Below are positions 28,520-37,560 of a stretch of DNA of 64,000 nucleotides, in pieces. The notes beneath the pieces were generated by a model. It did not search any database, was not told the origin of the DNA, and worked only from the letters and a program-made list of their open reading frames with translations. The position numbers and the translations under genes were made by a program. Source of the stretch: CAYJBH01 sp964368625 (GTDB taxonomy: Bacteria; Bacillota; Clostridia; Oscillospirales; Ruminococcaceae). Numbering within the stretch: position 1 is the stretch's first letter; each line of letters opens with the position of its first letter. The stretch is from positions 93,495 through 157,494 of the forward strand of contig CAYJBH010000001.1 in the NCBI GenBank assembly GCA_964368625.1, in the 5' to 3' direction.

Positions 28520-30127
28520 TTATTTTGAGTTTTGAGATTCAAGCTCAGTTGAATAAACCACATATCCGTTTTTAGTATTGTTTTTACATTCATACATGGC
28601 TATATCTGCCTTTTGATATAATGAATTAAAGCTAACACCATGTGATGGCGCTATGGCAATTCCTAAACTACAGGAAATCTCCACCTCTGTACCATCTTTG
28701 CGATACACCTTATTTAACGCATCACAAACCGCCTTTGCTTTTTCAAGAATGCGAGCCTTACCAACAGCGCCAACTAAAAAAACAATAAATTCATCTCCAC
28801 CAACACGACCAATAATATCATGGTTTCTAAATCTTTTGGCTATTTCAGCGGTTACCCCCTTTAAAACTTCATCTCCGTATGCATGGCCAAAGTTATCATT
28901 TATTCCCTTAAAATTGTCAAGATCTATCATGAAAAGTGCACCGTATTTATCAACCTTTATCTGTTTATTGATATGCGCTTCGGTAGCAATTTTATTAAGA
29001 ACTCCTACCAACGGGTCGATTTCCGCTTGTTGCATTAAGTCAATTTCTTTAGTTTTGGCTTCGTGTATATCATCTAGGGTAGCAATAATTGCAATTACAT
29101 CCCCTGTTTCTACATCCTTTTTCATGCTGATTAATGATCGAATCCACCTGTACTCGCCTTCATCTAGTATTACCCTGAATTCAGAGGTGATTTCGGTATT
29201 TCCGATATGATATTGAGATATAATATTTTCTATAGACTCATGACGGCATACAGCATCATAATCTTCTTCATACACCCATTTCGCAAACAGTGCTCGAGTG
29301 TATTTCGAATAGCTCATCTGTGGAATCGGTTGCTGCTCTCCTCGCTCTAAAAACCTTATTATCAAATCCTTTGAGCAGTTAATTTCAAGCATAAACAACG
29401 ATCTACTCTTAATAACACTTTTATATATTGCATCCTGCTCCAGCGTTTCTCTACGCTCTTTTAACATATCAAAACCTACAAGAGCAAAAACACCAACATA
29501 GGTGGATGCTAGTGTTGTAACTGCTGCAACTATCTGGTGTATGGGCAACCATTCATACTCAATATCATGTATATATACATTCCCGTTAACAATCATGTAA
29601 AGATTAGACAATAGCAGCAACGCAAAATAGAGTATCAGATGATCTGTCCTCTCACCTATGAGTTTTAAATATTTTCTTGGTAATAATTTTAACATAATAA
29701 ATGTTATTACAGTTGTTAAAATCGAGGTTAGTATTAGTATTAACCAAAAGCTGGTATTATTTCTGGATAAATCTATAATATCCTTTCCGCTAATAATAGA
29801 AATAATTGATGTTATCATGGCACGGGAAAACATAATATGAAGATTGAAAACAAAAACGCAACATAATCTTGTCATCACCGATATTTTTCGGTAAAAACTC
29901 ATTACAGTAATTGCATAAACTACCAGCATAATGGTGTAACCCAGCGACGACATGCTTCCAAAAAAAACTAGCATAACGGTGCCAACTAAGCTTGTTGTTA
30001 CTGCAAAAAAACCTATCTTGTACTTTGAGTTTTTAACAGAAAAAATTCTTTCAACCAACTCTATATAAAGAAGGTTTGTAAAGAAAAAAAATATATTAAA
30101 TAATATAATAAGTATTTCTACTTTCAT
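28520..30127 (-). CDS. Membrane-anchored diguanylate cyclase with PAS domain
   Basis: It should make cyclic di-GMP from GTP. The 535-residue protein has six or seven membrane segments (residues 1-210), a PAS-like sensor domain (about 235-355, with ITSEFRVILDEGEYRWIRSLIS), and a C-terminal GGDEF domain. The active-site GGDEF is intact near residue 465, and an inhibitory I-site RNHD lies exactly five residues before it. The start ATG at 30127 fits an AAGGA five bases upstream better than the ATG six bases earlier. It is a single-gene unit. Confidence 0.93.
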   Translation of the reverse strand: MKVEILIILFNIFFFFTNLLYIELVERIFSVKNSKYKIGFFAVTTSLVGTVMLVFFGSMSSLGYTIMLVVYAITVMSFYRKISVMTRLCCVFVFNLHIMFSRAMITSIISIISGKDIIDLSRNNTSFWLILILTSILTTVITFIMLKLLPRKYLKLIGERTDHLILYFALLLLSNLYMIVNGNVYIHDIEYEWLPIHQIVAAVTTLASTYVGVFALVGFDMLKERRETLEQDAIYKSVIKSRSLFMLEINCSKDLIIRFLERGEQQPIPQMSYSKYTRALFAKWVYEEDYDAVCRHESIENIISQYHIGNTEITSEFRVILDEGEYRWIRSLISMKKDVETGDVIAIIATLDDIHEAKTKEIDLMQQAEIDPLVGVLNKIATEAHINKQIKVDKYGALFMIDLDNFKGINDNFGHAYGDEVLKGVTAEIAKRFRNHDIIGRVGGDEFIVFLVGAVGKARILEKAKAVCDALNKVYRKDGTEVEISCSLGIAIAPSHGVSFNSLYQKADIAMYECKNNTKNGYVVYSTELESQNSK

Positions 30128-30133
30128 AATCAT

Positions 30134-30249
30134 CCTTGTAAATTTGTTTCATATATCATTATACTTATGTTTGTAAAAAATGTCAATTATATAAGCCGCA
30201 ATAGCAAATAACATACAAAACAGCTCAATTATAACCCTTTACTATCCGC
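30134..30249. other. Start of the intergenic stretch upstream of the 30.6-kb operon
   Basis: 465 bases separate the diguanylate cyclase and the YgbA_NO gene. This left part shows no gene or hairpin. A promoter with operator follows at 30250-30308. Confidence 0.5.
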
Positions 30250-30278
30250 TTGACAAATTTTCATTAATATGCTATTTT
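30250..30278 (+). promoter_or_regulatory. Sigma-A promoter with a downstream operator
   Basis: Perfect TTGACA, a 17-base spacer, then TATTTT. The predicted start (near 30285) falls inside the palindrome that follows, as expected for a repressor-controlled promoter. Confidence 0.78.
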
Positions 30279-30308
30279 ATACTAAGTTAGCGATTGCTAA
30301 CCTAGTAT
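30279..30308 (+). promoter_or_regulatory. Operator site A: 30-bp palindrome with core GTTAG-N6-CTAAC
   Basis: ATACTA-A-GTTAGC, four bases, GCTAAC-C-TAGTAT forms an almost perfect 30-bp dyad, with one mismatched pair. The core GTTAG-N6-CTAAC (30286-30301) recurs at 33051, 41681 and 41730. Confidence 0.75.
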
Positions 30309-30598
30309 AAAACCAGCTATGGCTATCGGTGATAAAAGCTTTACTCTGTTTAACTTTTTCAGCGAAACAAAAAGGTGAGCTTAATTGATATAAGCAACTG
30401 CTAATCGTTACCTTATTGATAAGCAATAAAGTCTTATATTTTATAGTTGCGATAATACACCTATACTCTTAAAAGGCATTAACAAGAATCATTTTAATTC
30501 ATTCGAATATAGCCATTTATGTAATACCATAAACGATTATGCAATAAATAGTGCTTATGTGTTTATATTATTAAAATAAAAAGGTAGTACCATTTTAT
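30309..30598 (+). other. About 300-base untranslated leader of unknown function
   Basis: Between the operator-bearing promoter and the first start codon there is no convincing open frame and no strong hairpin. It may be a long leader, a small RNA, or a decayed gene. A GGTAG stretch lies 14 bases before ATG 30599, a weak ribosome site. Confidence 0.4.
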
Positions 30599-30949
30599 AT
30601 GAAGAAAAACAGCGATAACCACTCTTCAACTAAAGAGAACATGAATAAACTGCAACAAGAAAAGCAGACGGTAAAGCTGATGATATCGCTCTATTGTAAG
30701 AAGGTGCATCACTATGCCTCGCTTTGTGTCGAGTGCAACGAGCTGTTAAACTATGCCAATAACCGTGCAGAAAAATGTCCTTTCAAGGAAACAAAATCAT
30801 TTTGTTCAAACTGTAAGGTTCATTGCTACAAACCTGAAATGAGGAGCAAAATTAAAAATGTTATGCGATATTCGGGACCTATCATGATTTTTTATCACCC
30901 AATAATTGCAATTAAACACATATTACATACAATAGGGAAAAAAAGATGA
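30599..30949 (+). CDS. YgbA_NO (nitrous oxide-stimulated promoter) family protein
   Basis: A 116-residue cytoplasmic protein rich in Cys and His, matching the YgbA_NO family: KQTVKLMISLYCKKVHH, SLCVECNELLNYANNRAEKCPF, FCSNCKVHCYKPEMR and IKNVMRYSGP. The conserved Cys/His pattern suggests a metal or Fe-S site. In E. coli ygbA is under the nitric-oxide sensor NsrR and has been tied to recovery from nitrosative stress; no mechanism is firm. The gene overlaps the next by four bases and lies under the GTTAG-N6-CTAAC operator, which suggests metal- or stress-related control here. Confidence 0.85.
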   Translation: MKKNSDNHSSTKENMNKLQQEKQTVKLMISLYCKKVHHYASLCVECNELLNYANNRAEKCPFKETKSFCSNCKVHCYKPEMRSKIKNVMRYSGPIMIFYHPIIAIKHILHTIGKKR

Positions 30950-31317
30950 AAATAAAAAAGGTGATTTTTATAACTATCGGCTGTATTGGATTGGCTATGG
31001 GCGCTATAGGCGCAGTACTACCATTACTCCCAGCTTTTCCGTTTTTACTATTAGCAGCGATATGTTTTGGCAAAAGCAGTGAAAAACTTGATAATTGGTT
31101 TAAAGGTACTAAACTATATAAAAATAATCTTGAGAGCTATGTAAAAGGTCAGGGCATGACTCAGAAAACTAAAATCAAGATAATAATTATGGTTACAATA
31201 TTAATGAGTATTGGTTTTATTATGATGTCTAATGTGCCTGTAGGGCAAATTACACTATTTTTTGTATGGGTATTTCATATAGTTTATTTCAGCTTTTTTG
31301 TAAAAACAATAAAATAG
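30946..31317 (+). CDS. DUF454 (YbaN) family membrane protein
   Basis: A 123-residue inner-membrane protein. The DUF454 signature GLAMGAIGAVLPLLPAFPFLL at the N terminus and CFGKSSEKLDNWFKGTKLYKNNL in the middle are clear, followed by two further membrane segments. Function is unknown; in other bacteria family members appear near heme or iron genes. It overlaps YgbA_NO by ATGA-type coupling, so both proteins are made together. Confidence 0.85.
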   Translation: MKIKKVIFITIGCIGLAMGAIGAVLPLLPAFPFLLLAAICFGKSSEKLDNWFKGTKLYKNNLESYVKGQGMTQKTKIKIIIMVTILMSIGFIMMSNVPVGQITLFFVWVFHIVYFSFFVKTIK

Positions 31318-31329
31318 AGGGCTAATTTA

Positions 31330-32196
31330 ATGGAATCTTATCTTTCATTTTGTAAAAATCATCCGATTATCACAGCTAAAATATGTGGCAGCGATTTTAA
31401 ATACCGCCACTATATAAACGAGAACTCTTCTGAAACACTAGTGCTGCTGGTTGGTGGCATTGGATTGTCGGATTTAATTTATTCTCATTTCGAAAAGCTA
31501 GCCAAGGTTTTTTCGGTTATTACCTTTGATTTCCCAGAAAGCTACCCTACAAACGAACTGCTTACCGAGGCAATAAGCGAGCTATTAAAAGCCAAAAATA
31601 TTAAGGCATGGTTTGTGGGGCAATCTCTTGGAGGATTTATTGCGCAGATTATGGCGCAAAAACACCCTGAGGTAACACAGGGATTAATTCTATCAAACAC
31701 CGGATGCCTATCTGAAGATATGAGCAAAGCCGCTTTCGATTCACTTCTTGATATGCTGAAAAAAACAGAAAAAGGCAAAAAAATGTTAAAGATGGCTCCT
31801 ATCGGCATGTTCAAAAAAACTATAACAAAGACTATATTAAAAAAATATGCGTCAGAATATAACGAGCAGGAAAAACTAATTTTAAAAGAGTTATGCACCA
31901 TAATGGAACAGATAATAACTAAATCATATGAAATGCATATGCTAAACCTGCTGATAGATATGATAAATCACAAGGGGATGAAAAAAGCTGAATTTAATTA
32001 TCTTAATGATAAGGTGTTATTAATACTTTCGGATGATGATAAAACATTTAACGATGATGTTAAGCAGGCTTTGGTAGACATAATGCCTGCACCGACCCTT
32101 GTAACTGACCTAGAGGGCGGGCATCTTTCATTAATGGTGAATTGTGATAGATATATCGAGATAGTAGCAAATTTTATAAATGAAAAAGCATTATAA
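31330..32196 (+). CDS. Alpha/beta hydrolase fold protein
   Basis: A 288-residue soluble protein with the alpha/beta hydrolase core. The nucleophile elbow reads WFVGQSLGGFIAQ (Ser near residue 98), the oxyanion region is LLVGGIGLSD, the acid is probably in LLILSDDDKTF, and the catalytic His in GGHLSLM near residue 272. Substrate is unknown. It follows the DUF454 gene by 12 bases in the same operon, and a downstream stretch of about 190 bases leads to the TetR promoter. Confidence 0.82.
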   Translation: MESYLSFCKNHPIITAKICGSDFKYRHYINENSSETLVLLVGGIGLSDLIYSHFEKLAKVFSVITFDFPESYPTNELLTEAISELLKAKNIKAWFVGQSLGGFIAQIMAQKHPEVTQGLILSNTGCLSEDMSKAAFDSLLDMLKKTEKGKKMLKMAPIGMFKKTITKTILKKYASEYNEQEKLILKELCTIMEQIITKSYEMHMLNLLIDMINHKGMKKAEFNYLNDKVLLILSDDDKTFNDDVKQALVDIMPAPTLVTDLEGGHLSLMVNCDRYIEIVANFINEKAL

Positions 32197-32331
32197 TATA
32201 CTGTTGCAAATTAAAAGATTTGAACCAAGTTAATTAATTTAGGTTTGAATCTTTTTTTATTGTCTAAATTCATTTGCAATATTCTTTAACGGATATTACT
32301 ACCTGAGTCATAAAAATTTATTAATATAATA

Positions 32332-32360
32332 TTGACATATTTAAACACATATGATAACAT
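32332..32360 (+). promoter_or_regulatory. Sigma-A promoter of the TetR gene
   Basis: Perfect TTGACA, a 17-base spacer, then TAACAT. The predicted start falls in a palindrome. Confidence 0.78.
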
Positions 32361-32381
32361 AGTTACTAAAGATAACTGTGT
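32357..32381 (+). promoter_or_regulatory. Candidate TetR self-regulation operator
   Basis: ACATAGTTA-N7-TAACTGTGT is an inverted repeat with one mismatched pair, centred on the predicted transcription start of the TetR gene. It shares AGTTA half-sites with the GTTAG-N6-CTAAC operators but differs in spacing and lacks the G/C step. Confidence 0.55.
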
Positions 32382-32393
32382 TATTAAAACAAC

Positions 32394-33029
32394 ATGTTAA
32401 GTATTAACTTATATGGTGATAATTTGAGTTACTCATCTGATTTAACAAGAGATAGAATACTAGCCTGTGCAAAAGAAGAATTTTTGCTTAAAGGCTATAA
32501 CCATGCTAATATTCGTGAAATAGCAAAGAATGCTAAGGTTACTACCGGGGCAATGTACAATCATTTCAGCAACAAAGAAATGTTGTTTAACACATTAGTT
32601 GCTGATGTTGCAGCAGAGTTGCTATCTCTTTTTAAAGAGGCACATTGCGAAACAAGCCCTACTTTTCAGCTTGAAAGTTATGATTCTAACAAGTCTATGA
32701 TAGATGCAAGCGACTTAGTTTTTGAGTATATGTATAATCACCTAGATGAGGTTAAGTTAATATTTTTTCATAGTGTAGGCTCAGGCTTTGAAAATTATAT
32801 CGACAAGCTTATTGAGATTGAGGAAGAGTCTTCATTAAAAATGTTAAAAGGTCAAAACTTTGAATTTAGCCGCATCAATCTGTTTTTTGTTCATGTAATG
32901 GCTACTTCCGGAATCAATAACATGTTAGAAGCAATAAGCCATAATTTATCAAAAAGAGAAGCCTTTGAATATATGGATAAAGTCCATCGGTTTTACTACG
33001 CAGGGGTGAAAGAAATATTGGGTTTGTAG
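32394..33029 (+). CDS. TetR/AcrR family transcriptional regulator
   Basis: A 211-residue repressor type with the TetR N-terminal helix-turn-helix (RDRILACAKEEFLLKGY ... IREIAKNAKVTTGAMYNHFSNKEML) and a divergent ligand-binding domain. The ATG at 32394 has no ribosome site. A TTG at 32424, preceded by GGTGAT, would give 201 residues starting just before the helix-turn-helix and is a real alternative. It precedes two ABC half-transporter genes and probably controls them, itself and maybe the neighbouring hydrolase operon. Confidence 0.87.
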   Translation: MLSINLYGDNLSYSSDLTRDRILACAKEEFLLKGYNHANIREIAKNAKVTTGAMYNHFSNKEMLFNTLVADVAAELLSLFKEAHCETSPTFQLESYDSNKSMIDASDLVFEYMYNHLDEVKLIFFHSVGSGFENYIDKLIEIEEESSLKMLKGQNFEFSRINLFFVHVMATSGINNMLEAISHNLSKREAFEYMDKVHRFYYAGVKEILGL

Positions 33030-33048
33030 CCCTATATTTTTTGTTAAT

Positions 33049-33068
33049 AAGTTAGTGAAAACTAACTT
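33049..33068 (+). promoter_or_regulatory. Operator site B: perfect 20-bp palindrome with core GTTAG-N6-CTAAC
   Basis: AAGTTAGT, four bases, ACTAACTT lies between the TetR stop and the first ABC gene. It is not followed by a T-run, so it is not a terminator. No strong promoter is visible around it. Confidence 0.7.
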
Positions 33069-33093
33069 TAATATTTAGAAAGGAAATGTTTTA

Positions 33094-34887
33094 ATGGAAA
33101 ATGCTAAAGTAAAGCAACAACCACTTTTAAAAAAGCTGTTTAAATTTGCCGGAGGATTTAAATATCTTACAATTCTTGGCATGGTACTCTCGGGAGTTAG
33201 CGCACTTCTTACATTACTGCCGATTATTTTTATCTGGCTGGGGGTAAGTGAGATTATTGAACTATACCCTGAGTTTGTTTTAACTGATAGCGTGCGTCGG
33301 TATGCTATACTTGCTGTAATCTTCGCTTTGGCCGCAATGGCAGTGTATACTGCTGCACTCCTTTGTACCCATGTGGCTTCATTTAGAATTGCCCGAAACA
33401 TGCGCCACGCCTCAATTTCACATATGATGAAGCTTCCACTCGGTTTTTTTAACAATACCGGTAGCGGCAAACTTCGTCGAGTTATTAACGACAGTGCTGC
33501 TGCTACCGAAGCATATTTATCTCACCAGCTTCCGGATATGGTTGGAGCATTTGTAACTCCTGTTTGTGTTTTGGCAATTCTTGCTATTTTTGATTGGAGA
33601 CTAGGCTTAATAAGTCTTATATCTATAGTTTTAGGTTTTATTGCCATGTCTGTAACCATGGGCGGCAACCGCGCTGAAAGGGTTAAACAATATCAAACAG
33701 CGCTTGAAGACATGAATAACGAAGCAACAGAGTATGTTAGAGGCATACCTGTGGTAAAAACATTTAATCAAAGTATATTCTCTTTCAAAAGATTTCATGA
33801 CACAATATTAAGCTATCGTAATTATGTTATAGATTTCACCTATAGCGCTCGTAAACCAATGGTGTTGTTTCAAACATTTCTTGCTAGCACCCCTATATTT
33901 CTTATTTTGGGTTCAATATTAATGATTGGTGGAGAGGCCGATCCAAAGCAGTTCTTTTTAAACTTTTTCTTTTACCTGCTTTTTTCTCCTACCTGCTCTA
34001 TGATGTTAATGAAAATTATGTGGGTCAGCCAGGTTACCTTAATGGCTAGTGATGCAGTTTTAAGGGTTGAAGAACTATTAAATGAAAAGCCGATTGCTAG
34101 CCCCACCGCACCAAAAACCCCAACTAACTTTGATATTTCAATGGAAAATATCTCCTTTAAATACCCTCTTTGCGAAACCCAAACACTTTTTGGAATTAAC
34201 CTTAATATTAAGCAGGGTTCTACCGTTGCCTTGGTGGGCCCATCCGGTGGCGGTAAATCCACATTAGCTACTCTTATTCCTCGTTTTTGGGATGTAGATA
34301 GTGGCTCGGTTAAAATTGGGGGTATCGATGTAAAAAATATATCTGAAAGTGATTTAATGAAAAGTATATCATTTGTTTTTCAAAGCACAAACCTTTATAA
34401 ATCTAGTATCCTTGAAAATCTTAAAGAAGGGAATCCAGATGCTACACCACAGCAGATAGAAAAGGCTTTATCTGCAGCACGTTGCGACGACATTATAGCC
34501 AAGTTACCTAATGGTCTCGACACCATTTACGGCACAAAAGGTGTTTATCTCTCCGGTGGTGAGGCTCAACGAATTGCGCTAGCACGAGCCATTTTAAAGG
34601 ATGCTCCGATAGTATTGCTTGATGAGGCTACAGCCTTTACAGACCCCGAAAATGAGCATGAAATTCAGCTGGCATTCAACAAACTTACCAAGGGAAAAAC
34701 AGTTTTAATGATTGCCCACCGTCTATCTACAGTTCAAAATGCTGACTGTATTTTCCTGGTAGATGAAGGACAAGTTAAGGAGAGCGGCACTCATGAAGAA
34801 CTAATCAAAATGAACGGTATATACAAGGAGATGTGGAATGAATATAACCGTGCATTTATCTGGAATGAAAGTGAGGTGACAGCATAA
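33094..34887 (+). CDS. ABC half-transporter (membrane and ATPase fused), siderophore-type IrtA/YbtP-like
   Basis: A 597-residue exporter-fold protein with six membrane segments (1-320) fused to an ATPase (about 345-575). Walker A is GPSGGGKST, the signature LSGGEAQRIALARAI, and Walker B runs into DEATAFTDPENE. That AFTDPENE D-loop is characteristic of the YbtP/IrtA group, whose exporter-shaped pumps import siderophores. It forms a heterodimer with the next gene, whose start overlaps this stop by one base. AAAGGAAATGTTTTA gives the ribosome site. The cargo is unknown. Confidence 0.88.
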   Translation: MENAKVKQQPLLKKLFKFAGGFKYLTILGMVLSGVSALLTLLPIIFIWLGVSEIIELYPEFVLTDSVRRYAILAVIFALAAMAVYTAALLCTHVASFRIARNMRHASISHMMKLPLGFFNNTGSGKLRRVINDSAAATEAYLSHQLPDMVGAFVTPVCVLAILAIFDWRLGLISLISIVLGFIAMSVTMGGNRAERVKQYQTALEDMNNEATEYVRGIPVVKTFNQSIFSFKRFHDTILSYRNYVIDFTYSARKPMVLFQTFLASTPIFLILGSILMIGGEADPKQFFLNFFFYLLFSPTCSMMLMKIMWVSQVTLMASDAVLRVEELLNEKPIASPTAPKTPTNFDISMENISFKYPLCETQTLFGINLNIKQGSTVALVGPSGGGKSTLATLIPRFWDVDSGSVKIGGIDVKNISESDLMKSISFVFQSTNLYKSSILENLKEGNPDATPQQIEKALSAARCDDIIAKLPNGLDTIYGTKGVYLSGGEAQRIALARAILKDAPIVLLDEATAFTDPENEHEIQLAFNKLTKGKTVLMIAHRLSTVQNADCIFLVDEGQVKESGTHEELIKMNGIYKEMWNEYNRAFIWNESEVTA

Positions 34888-36632
34888 TGAAAAATTATCT
34901 AAAAAAATTGTTTGCACTGTCTGATGGGGGCGCAAAGGATTTGCTTAATGCAAGTGCTTTAACCGTTCTCATCAATATTATGATTATGGCAATAAGTTCA
35001 ATTTCATTTTATTTTATCCGCGATACTTTATTGCCGGTTTTAGAAGGTGAACCACCAGTATACACCGTTCTTACCTATGTTGGCTTCTCCATTATGTTTT
35101 TTATTCTCCTACTCTTGGCATATTATTTCCAGTATAACTCAAGCTATGTAGGAGCATACGATGAAAGCGCAAACATGAGGGTATCTCTTGCCGAGTCTTT
35201 ACGTAAACTACCTCTTTCCTTCTTTGGAAAAAAAGACCTTTCTGATTTAACCACAACTATCCTCAGTGATGTTACATCAATGGAGACAGCTTTCTCTCAT
35301 TTCATACCCAGCTTTTTAGGTTCTATTATCTCAACTTTGGTAGTTGGGCTGGGGTTATTTGCTTTTGATGTAAGGCTAGCATTAGCACTAACATGGGTAA
35401 TTCCGCTATCCTTTCTCCTTTGTTTTTTATCAAAGAAATTACAGGATTTATATGTTATCAAGACTAAGAACATTATGCTATCCTGCCTTAACAAAATCCA
35501 GGAGTGTATCGAAAATGTTAAGGATATTAAAGCCAACAACCGTACGCAAAAGCACCTAAATGAGGTGGATAGTCGTTTAGCAGTTTATGAAAAAACATTA
35601 GTTAAAGCCGAGTTCATAGCCGGCTTGTTCGTAACACTTTCCCAGATGATTTTAAAGCTTGGAATTGCAACAACTATGCTTGTTGGCGTATCTCTACTTG
35701 CCGGTGGTGAAATATCATTGCTTACCTTTCTTGCATTTTTGATGGTTGCTTCCAGAATATACGATCCTCTCGCAGGCGCTCTAATTAACCTAGTGGCTAT
35801 CTTTATGTCACTCAAAAGTGTTGAAAGAATGAAGGAGTTTCAAAGCACAAAAATTCAAAAGGGCGATGACGAGTTAACCCCAAAAGGTTACGACATAAAC
35901 TTTAACAACGTTAATTTTGCATATGATACAAGCGAAACGGTTTTAAATGGTGTCTCCTTTACTGCAAAGCAGGGTGAAATCACCGCACTTGTAGGTCCTT
36001 CGGGGGGCGGAAAATCAACTGCAATGAAGCTTGCTGCACGATTTTGGGATGTTAACAGCGGCAACATTACAATTGGCGGACAGGATGTTTGTAGTGTTGA
36101 TCCTGAGATGCTACTTAAGGATATATCTATAGTATTCCAGGATGTTACATTATTTAACAATACTGTTATGGAAAACATTCGAATTGGGAGAAAAGGTGCT
36201 AGCGACGAGGATGTTATTACCGCCGCTAAGGAGGCTAGGTGCCACGAGTTTATAGAGCGACTACCAGAAGGCTACAACACCCTAATTGGTGAAAACGGCT
36301 CTAATCTTTCTGGTGGTGAAAGACAGAGACTTTCCATAGCAAGAGCATTATTAAAGGATGCTCCGATAGTATTGCTAGACGAAGCTACATCATCGTTAGA
36401 TATTAAAAGTGAAAGTGCAGTACAGCAAGCAATATCAAGGTTAATCAAGCAAAAAACAGTTATCGTTATAGCGCATCGTATGCGCACCATAGCAGGGGCA
36501 AATAAAATTGTTATGCTTAAGGACGGCAAGGTGTCAGCAATGGGAACTCATGGTGAATTAATTAAAGCTTCACCGCAATACTCACGTATGATATCACTGC
36601 AAAACGACAGCATGAACTGGGTGCTTTCGTAA
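34887..36632 (+). CDS. ABC half-transporter, partner subunit (IrtB/YbtQ-like)
   Basis: A 581-residue second half of the heterodimeric transporter, with six membrane segments followed by an ATPase. Walker A GPSGGGKST, signature LSGGERQRLSIARALL, Walker B VLLDEATSSLD and the switch histidine in VIAHRMRT are canonical, so this is probably a fully active site. The partner's D-loop differs. Translation is coupled to the first half by the TAATG overlap. A terminator follows at 36748-36781. Confidence 0.88.
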   Translation: MKNYLKKLFALSDGGAKDLLNASALTVLINIMIMAISSISFYFIRDTLLPVLEGEPPVYTVLTYVGFSIMFFILLLLAYYFQYNSSYVGAYDESANMRVSLAESLRKLPLSFFGKKDLSDLTTTILSDVTSMETAFSHFIPSFLGSIISTLVVGLGLFAFDVRLALALTWVIPLSFLLCFLSKKLQDLYVIKTKNIMLSCLNKIQECIENVKDIKANNRTQKHLNEVDSRLAVYEKTLVKAEFIAGLFVTLSQMILKLGIATTMLVGVSLLAGGEISLLTFLAFLMVASRIYDPLAGALINLVAIFMSLKSVERMKEFQSTKIQKGDDELTPKGYDINFNNVNFAYDTSETVLNGVSFTAKQGEITALVGPSGGGKSTAMKLAARFWDVNSGNITIGGQDVCSVDPEMLLKDISIVFQDVTLFNNTVMENIRIGRKGASDEDVITAAKEARCHEFIERLPEGYNTLIGENGSNLSGGERQRLSIARALLKDAPIVLLDEATSSLDIKSESAVQQAISRLIKQKTVIVIAHRMRTIAGANKIVMLKDGKVSAMGTHGELIKASPQYSRMISLQNDSMNWVLS

Positions 36633-36747
36633 AGGTACATGGGGTTTATAAAAAATTCTTGTTGATTAATTTTGTCGGCTAATATAGCATATCAATACTA
36701 TAAGTTCTGCGGTAAGAACTAATAATCTTTTAATAATGCGTCACACG

Positions 36748-36781
36748 AAAGAAGTATAGGCAATATCCCCTATACTTCTTT
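36748..36781 (+). terminator. Terminator of the ABC exporter operon
   Basis: A 13-pair stem (AAAGAAGTATAGG with CCTATACTTCTTT) followed by TTCA, 115 bases beyond the last ABC gene. Confidence 0.85.
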
Positions 36782-37455
36782 TCATAACTCCGGCAGATTT
36801 AAGGCATCTATATATCTGCTACCTTGAAATTCATATTTGATATTATCGAATAGATTGTTCAACAAATGATATTTTTTTAATTTTTATGATCTATTTAACT
36901 GTATAGTATTGGAACTGTTTATTGGTGAATCTGCCAATTAATTTACACAAATAAGCCAGGTTGCACCTAGCCAAAGCCTATAGGTTATATAGTTTATTGC
37001 TTTTATCTAAAATCCATTTGCTATCAAGCTAACTCCTAAGGTTATAAAACTACACCTATAAAAAGTAACAGCCTTACTATTTAGTTGGTTACGTTATTTT
37101 CAACCAGTGTAACCTTTACATAGCACCTATAGTAAAATAATTTTTAACAACATATTGCTCTTCTTTAATTTTTCATTATGCCGTGGTTTATGTGGGCTTC
37201 TGCCGGTTTCTTACTTCCTTTTCCAAAAAGCATGAAAAATACAGCTTTGTAATAAAAAATGCATCTGCAAACATACCAATTTTAAATGGTAAACTTAGAA
37301 TTATTTCGCCTTTAATTTTTAAAAATAACTCGTTATCTCCATCAATCTTAATAATTTTGCTCTCCTTGTAGAGCGCTATTTTTAAATAAACTGCTCACAG
37401 CTATCACCAACCCTGCTACCGCAGAATTGCTTTAGTTATATACATTAAAATTATG
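36782..37455. other. Long AT-rich intergenic stretch without a convincing gene
   Basis: The 930 bases between the ABC genes and the P-type ATPase hold two terminators at the ends and nothing clear between them. A minus-strand frame at 37188-37355 (55 codons) has a good GGAG site six bases before an ATT codon, but no normal start codon; it could be a remnant. Short scattered repeats of CCTATAGGTTAT type are present. Confidence 0.4.
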
Positions 37456-37492
37456 CAGCTCACATATCAACAAGTATAGTGAGCTGTATTTT
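37456..37492. terminator. Terminator after the P-type ATPase gene
   Basis: An eight-pair stem (CAGCTCAC with GTGAGCTG) with an AT-rich, partly paired loop lies 70 bases past the minus-strand stop at 37561. The T-run is better on the plus strand (TATTTTTC), so it may stop transcripts in both directions. Confidence 0.6.
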
Positions 37493-37560
37493 TCTATCGA
37501 TGTTTCATTCCTGTAAATATGCACATTACCATGCAAAAAAGGGCTAAATATCCCCAAACT

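Noticed and set aside
32357..32381. TetR promoter palindrome counted as another GTTAG-N6-CTAAC site
   Set aside because: The half-sites are AGTTA/TAACT with seven bases between them. They are related but not the same motif, so it is listed apart.
33049..33068. Terminator after the TetR gene
   Set aside because: The stem is perfect but AT-rich and is not followed by a T-run; its sequence matches the operator motif at three other sites.
37183..37371. Plus-strand 62-codon frame as a gene
   Set aside because: No ribosome site, no recognisable family, and it lies opposite a more protein-like minus-strand frame.
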